Positions 60,723-64,000 of a stretch of DNA of 64,000 nt are shown piece after piece; positions within the stretch are counted from its first letter, which is position 1; each line of letters begins with the position of its first letter. The DNA lies in the NCBI RefSeq assembly GCF_020283565.1, contig NC_060061.1, positions 43,499,362-43,563,361 of the forward strand, written 5' to 3'. This stretch comes from Trifolium pratense (Eukaryota > Streptophyta > Magnoliopsida > Fabales > Fabaceae). The notes under the pieces are model-generated. The model worked only from the letters and a program-made list of their open reading frames with translations, had not been told where the DNA came from and did no database searches. The translations under genes were made by a program, and so were the position numbers.

Positions 60723-60880
60723 AACATTAATTAAAATATTTGTAGGTTGAAGTTGTAATGTGACAAGAGGAAGAGATATAACATGATTTTCTAATGTTTT
60801 TCGAATATAATGACAATCCACCGCAATATCCTTTACGTCTTTGTGAAAATTTGAATACACTTAAATTGTCAGTAAGGAGG
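60723..60880 (-). pseudogene. Ty1/copia RNase H remnant
   Basis: Minus-strand frame reads FHKDVKDIAVDCHYIRKTL, resembling the copia RNase H signature (KHIEVDCHFIR). It is cut off at the Tat insertion site, and sequence like its continuation lies beyond the other LTR. Decayed. Confidence 0.55.
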
Positions 60881-61700
60881 GGAGAGTGAATTGTCTTCAA
60901 TGACAATTTCACCGAAGGTCGGAAGGGATTCAATGTGGATCTCAACTTTCCAAATGCATTATTTTTAATTGAATTACTATAGCAAAAAAATGGTAAGAAT
61001 TACAATGGACAAAATTTACACAGAAGAGAATCTCTTGCCCAGCAAAAAGTGGTGTGTGTTAAGAAAACCTAGAGACTTCCCAACAACGACAAACAACAAA
61101 ATCTAGTAAATTGATTTCCATGTATCGAGACAAACAGTCCAATTTGCATCATTATAAACCAACCAAACACTCAGACTTCCTAGCAAAAAAAAAAAAATAG
61201 GCAACCACCTTTTAAGAGTCGTCTGATTAATTAAACAGCCCAGATCATATCCTATTTTTTTTGTTTGTTGCTGCGTTGGGCCTTCTTGTGGGTTGGGCCT
61301 GTATTCTTTCATGCTACATGCACCTCTCCTGCTTACTTTATGCACTCTTGTGATGTTATTTATTTTTTTATTTATTTATTATCTAATTTATTTAATTTGT
61401 TTAATTTAAACCAAAAAAATGATAAAAATGATAAAAACCTACAAAACAAATTGTAATTAAATAATTTGGATTTAAAATGAGACCGACAGGTTTACATCTG
61501 CTAAACCCTCGAATGACCGAACGTTGGTAGTGTGCTTTGCTTATCGGTTGTTTGTCTTTCGCAAATAAAATTAAAAAATAAAATTGGATTAAAAAGAGGA
61601 CCGACGGGTTTACATCCGTTAATCCCTCGCTCATCCCTCAAATAATCGAATGATAAAGCTAGATAAACTAATATTAATCTTCTTTGGTATTTTCGAAATC
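60881..61700. other. Intergenic, no gene
   Basis: Two similar blocks at about 61,480-61,510 and 61,600-61,640 share GACCGACRGGTTTACATCYG. Nothing coding seen. Confidence 0.45.
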
Positions 61701-61704
61701 TCAT

Positions 61705-62110
61705 CCTATTTGGTATGTTAAATGGTTTCGAGATATTATACACTGAAACCATTAGTATTGTTAAATGGTTATATATATATATACTATTTATACAATATTA
61801 TTTTGGAAACCATTATGCTGGTTAAATTGTTTTAGAGAGTTAAACAGTAAAACCATTTGTATTGTAAAATGGTTTTATGTGTTTACTGAAACCGATATTG
61901 TGTTTTTAGGGTTTTAAAAATCTTGGAAACCATTATGCTGGTTAAATGGTTTCAAATAGTTATACACTGAAACCATTTGTATTTTAAAATGGTTTTACAC
62001 TAAATGGTTTAATGATTTTAAATACTGATTATTACTGAAACCATAAGTATGGTTTAATGGTTTTGATAGTTTTCTATGTGAAACCAAAATAATTTTCTAA
62101 TGGTTTTGTA
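61705..62110. repeat. Tandem AAACCAT/ATGGTTT repeat array
   Basis: Units of about 120 bp (for example 61,805 and 61,925 both start GGAAACCATTATGCTGG) plus partial units. Each contains alternating AAACCATT and AATGGTTT, so each can fold on itself. The array is decaying. Confidence 0.8.
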
Positions 62111-62299
62111 ATAAAACAAAAAACCAATGGTTTCGCTAATGATTTATGTTAATTGTAATAAATTAAACCATAATTACAATATATGTTTTAGTATGTAATT
62201 TTAAATTAAAATATGACTATATATATAATCATCCAACACAATTAATTGAAAATAGATTCTTATAATATGTACTTCAAAGGAACAAAAGTTATTATTTAA

Positions 62300-62500
62300 T
62301 TGAAAATGGGGGGCACGTTAGAAATTTGGGGGATGTGCTAGAAATCTGGAGGAGGAAAAAAAATTGGGGGGCACGCTAGAAATCTGGGGGAGGAAAAAAA
62401 ATCTGGGGGGCTCGTAAGAAATCTAGGAGAAAAAAAAATTGGGGGGTGCGCTAAGAAAATGTGGGGCGCGCGAGTAATGGGGTAGCATATGGGGGTGCGT
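62300..62500. repeat. G-rich imperfect tandem repeat
   Basis: Five or so units of about 35-40 bp of the form TTGGGGGGCACGCTAGAAATC followed by an A-rich run. Runs of five to six G on one strand could form G-quadruplexes. Confidence 0.8.
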
Positions 62501-63056
62501 TGAGTAATTTTCATTGTTTATACATTGTGCATAACGATGAAGTTTATGCACCATAACTACACCCTATCCTAAGAGCATAAGGAACTCAATATCGAAATAT
62601 TTTTCATAAAATTTGTGTATTTAGCTTTTTAAATGTCATAATATTGTGTTTTTCAATGCAAAAATATTATTTGTAGGATTTCTAACATGTGTTCTTAGGA
62701 CACACATTAGCAAGACTCTTTATTTATTTATTTATTTATTTATATTTTGTCGTAAATCGAATGTTTCCTGCATGCTCAAGTCAGAATCATGATATTGATT
62801 ATGATAAAAGAAACTTGTGTCATTTTATCTAAACACTCTTGAGTAGTTGTAAGTTTTATTTATTTATTGCAAAACAAAAAAAAAATTAATGTTTGACCTA
62901 TTCGTGCAAGACCTATTTAAATAAATTTTTAATTTTTTAATGAATAAAATGAAAATTTCATCCTATAGACCAAACACTTTTTTAGCGTTTGATATAGTAT
63001 ATATTAGAGTTGCAAACAGAGTTTTATCACAACATAATTCTACTTCTATTTCCCAA
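62501..63056 (+). promoter_or_regulatory. Upstream region of locus K
   Basis: AT-rich; TATATATTA at 62,998-63,006, about 50 bp before the ATG, followed by AGAGTTGCAA, a block also found after the TATA box of H. Confidence 0.5.
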
Positions 63057-64000
63057 ATGGATCTTCAAATCCTATACTTTACATCCATTTTCTCCCTTAT
63101 CACTTTTTTGTTTATTGCACACAAAAAAGTGACCAAGAAATCTGACCCAACTCCAAATTTACCACCAGGTCCATTGAAACTACCTATCATAGGAAACATA
63201 CACAACCTTATAGGTTCACTTCCCCATCATAAGCTAAGAGACTTATCAACAAAATATGGACCTTTAATGCATCTAAAACTTGGTGAAGTTTCAACAATTG
63301 TAGTTTCATCATCAGAATATGCCAAAGAAGTGATGAAAACACATGATCTTATTTTTTCATCAAGGCCTTCTATTCAAGCTTCAGAGATAATGAATAACTC
63401 TCTTGGTATTGCTTTTGCTCCTTATGGTGATTATTGGAGACAACTTAGAAAAATTTGTACTTTAGAGCTATTAAGTTCAAAACGTGTCCAATCTTTTCAA
63501 CCAATTAGAAGTGAAGAGGTAAATAATCTAATCAAATGGATTGCTTCAAAAGAAGGATCACAAATTAATTTAACCAAAGAAGTGTTTTCAACAATTTCTA
63601 CAATCATTTCTAGGACAGCTTTTGGGAAGAAGTGCAAGGACAATCAGAAATTCATATCATTGGTGAAGGAAGCCAGTAAAGTTGCTGGAGGTTTTAATTT
63701 GGGAGATTTATATCCTTCTTATAAATGGCTTCAAAATATATCTGGGTTGAAGCCTAAGCTTGAAAAGTTACACAAACAAACTGATAAGATTTTGCAAAAC
63801 ATTGTTGATGAGCATAGGGAGGTTAATAAATCAAGGGTCAATGAAGATCATGGTGAGGAAGATCTTGTTGATTTGCTATTGAAACAGGAATATTGTTTAA
63901 ATGATAATTGTGTCAAGGCTGTGATCTTGGTAAGTATATTACTCCCTCCGGTTCTTTTAGAAAAGATTTTGTATCTTTTTTATAAAACTCATTTTAAATT
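63057..64000 (+). CDS. P450 locus K, CYP71D-like, 3' end cut by window edge
   Basis: Exon 1 (63,057-63,929, 291 codons) of a subgroup 4 P450 closely similar to J. The frame is fully open: anchor [17 protein letters not shown], hinge [13 protein letters not shown], conserved [20 protein letters not shown] and the AFGKKC segment. The exon ends VKAVIL at a GTAAGT donor in phase 0, as in H and J. It is three codons shorter than exon 1 of H through small in-frame deletions (one in the EIMNNSLG region). The haem-binding exon 2 lies beyond the window, so function cannot be judged. Confidence 0.93.
   Translation, partial: MDLQILYFTSIFSLITFLFIAHKKVTKKSDPTPNLPPGPLKLPIIGNIHNLIGSLPHHKLRDLSTKYGPLMHLKLGEVSTIVVSSSEYAKEVMKTHDLIFSSRPSIQASEIMNNSLGIAFAPYGDYWRQLRKICTLELLSSKRVQSFQPIRSEEVNNLIKWIASKEGSQINLTKEVFSTISTIISRTAFGKKCKDNQKFISLVKEASKVAGGFNLGDLYPSYKWLQNISGLKPKLEKLHKQTDKILQNIVDEHREVNKSRVNEDHGEEDLVDLLLKQEYCLNDNCVKAVILVSILLPPVLLEKILYLFYKTHFK
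63942..64000. mobile_element. Left end of a Stowaway-type MITE in the intron of K
   Basis: TA at 63,940-63,941 followed by CTCCCTCCGGTTCTTTTAG, a typical Stowaway terminus, 12 bp after the splice donor. The right end is outside the window. Confidence 0.65.

Overview
This is plant nuclear DNA. It is AT-rich and intron-containing, with dense SINEs, MITEs and LTR elements. Gene and repeat types suggest a legume, most likely of the Medicago/Trifolium/Pisum group; the species call is an inference. The backbone is a tandem array of eleven cytochrome P450 loci of the CYP71 clan (CYP71D-like). Each has one phase-0 intron just before the oxygen-binding I-helix. An intact seven-exon terpene synthase of the TPS-a type lies inside the array.

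Layout: 1-8.4 kb holds P450 subgroup 1, loci A (cut by the left edge), B (pseudogene) and C. 14.8-26.1 kb holds subgroup 2, loci D, E and F; F is split by a CACTA transposon. 29.3-31.2 kb is G (subgroup 3). 32.0-34.0 kb is H (subgroup 4, minus strand). 35.5-39.3 kb is the terpene synthase (minus strand). 45.2-47.0 kb is I (subgroup 3). 50.1-52.0 kb is J (subgroup 4). 63.06 kb to the right edge is K (subgroup 4, exon 1 only). Eight P450 loci plus K's first exon have open reading frames (A, C, D, E, G, H, I, J, K); B and F are broken.

Mobile DNA fills the gaps. There is a 344-bp TRIM element with 121-bp LTRs, a 1,653-bp CACTA element, several tRNA-derived SINEs with target-site duplications, hAT-, Mutator- and Stowaway-type MITEs, a decayed Helitron helicase and a plastid-DNA insert carrying the first trnV-UAC exon. 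A 6,092-bp Ty3/gypsy Tat-lineage element has 402-bp LTRs in which I saw no difference. It lacks integrase but carries a separate antisense gene with its own TATA box and poly(A) signal.

Reading the genes together: TPS-a enzymes usually make sesquiterpenes from farnesyl diphosphate, and CYP71D enzymes in other plants hydroxylate terpenes. A terpene synthase embedded in a CYP71D-like array is therefore a candidate specialised-metabolite cluster. Neither product nor co-expression can be shown from sequence alone.
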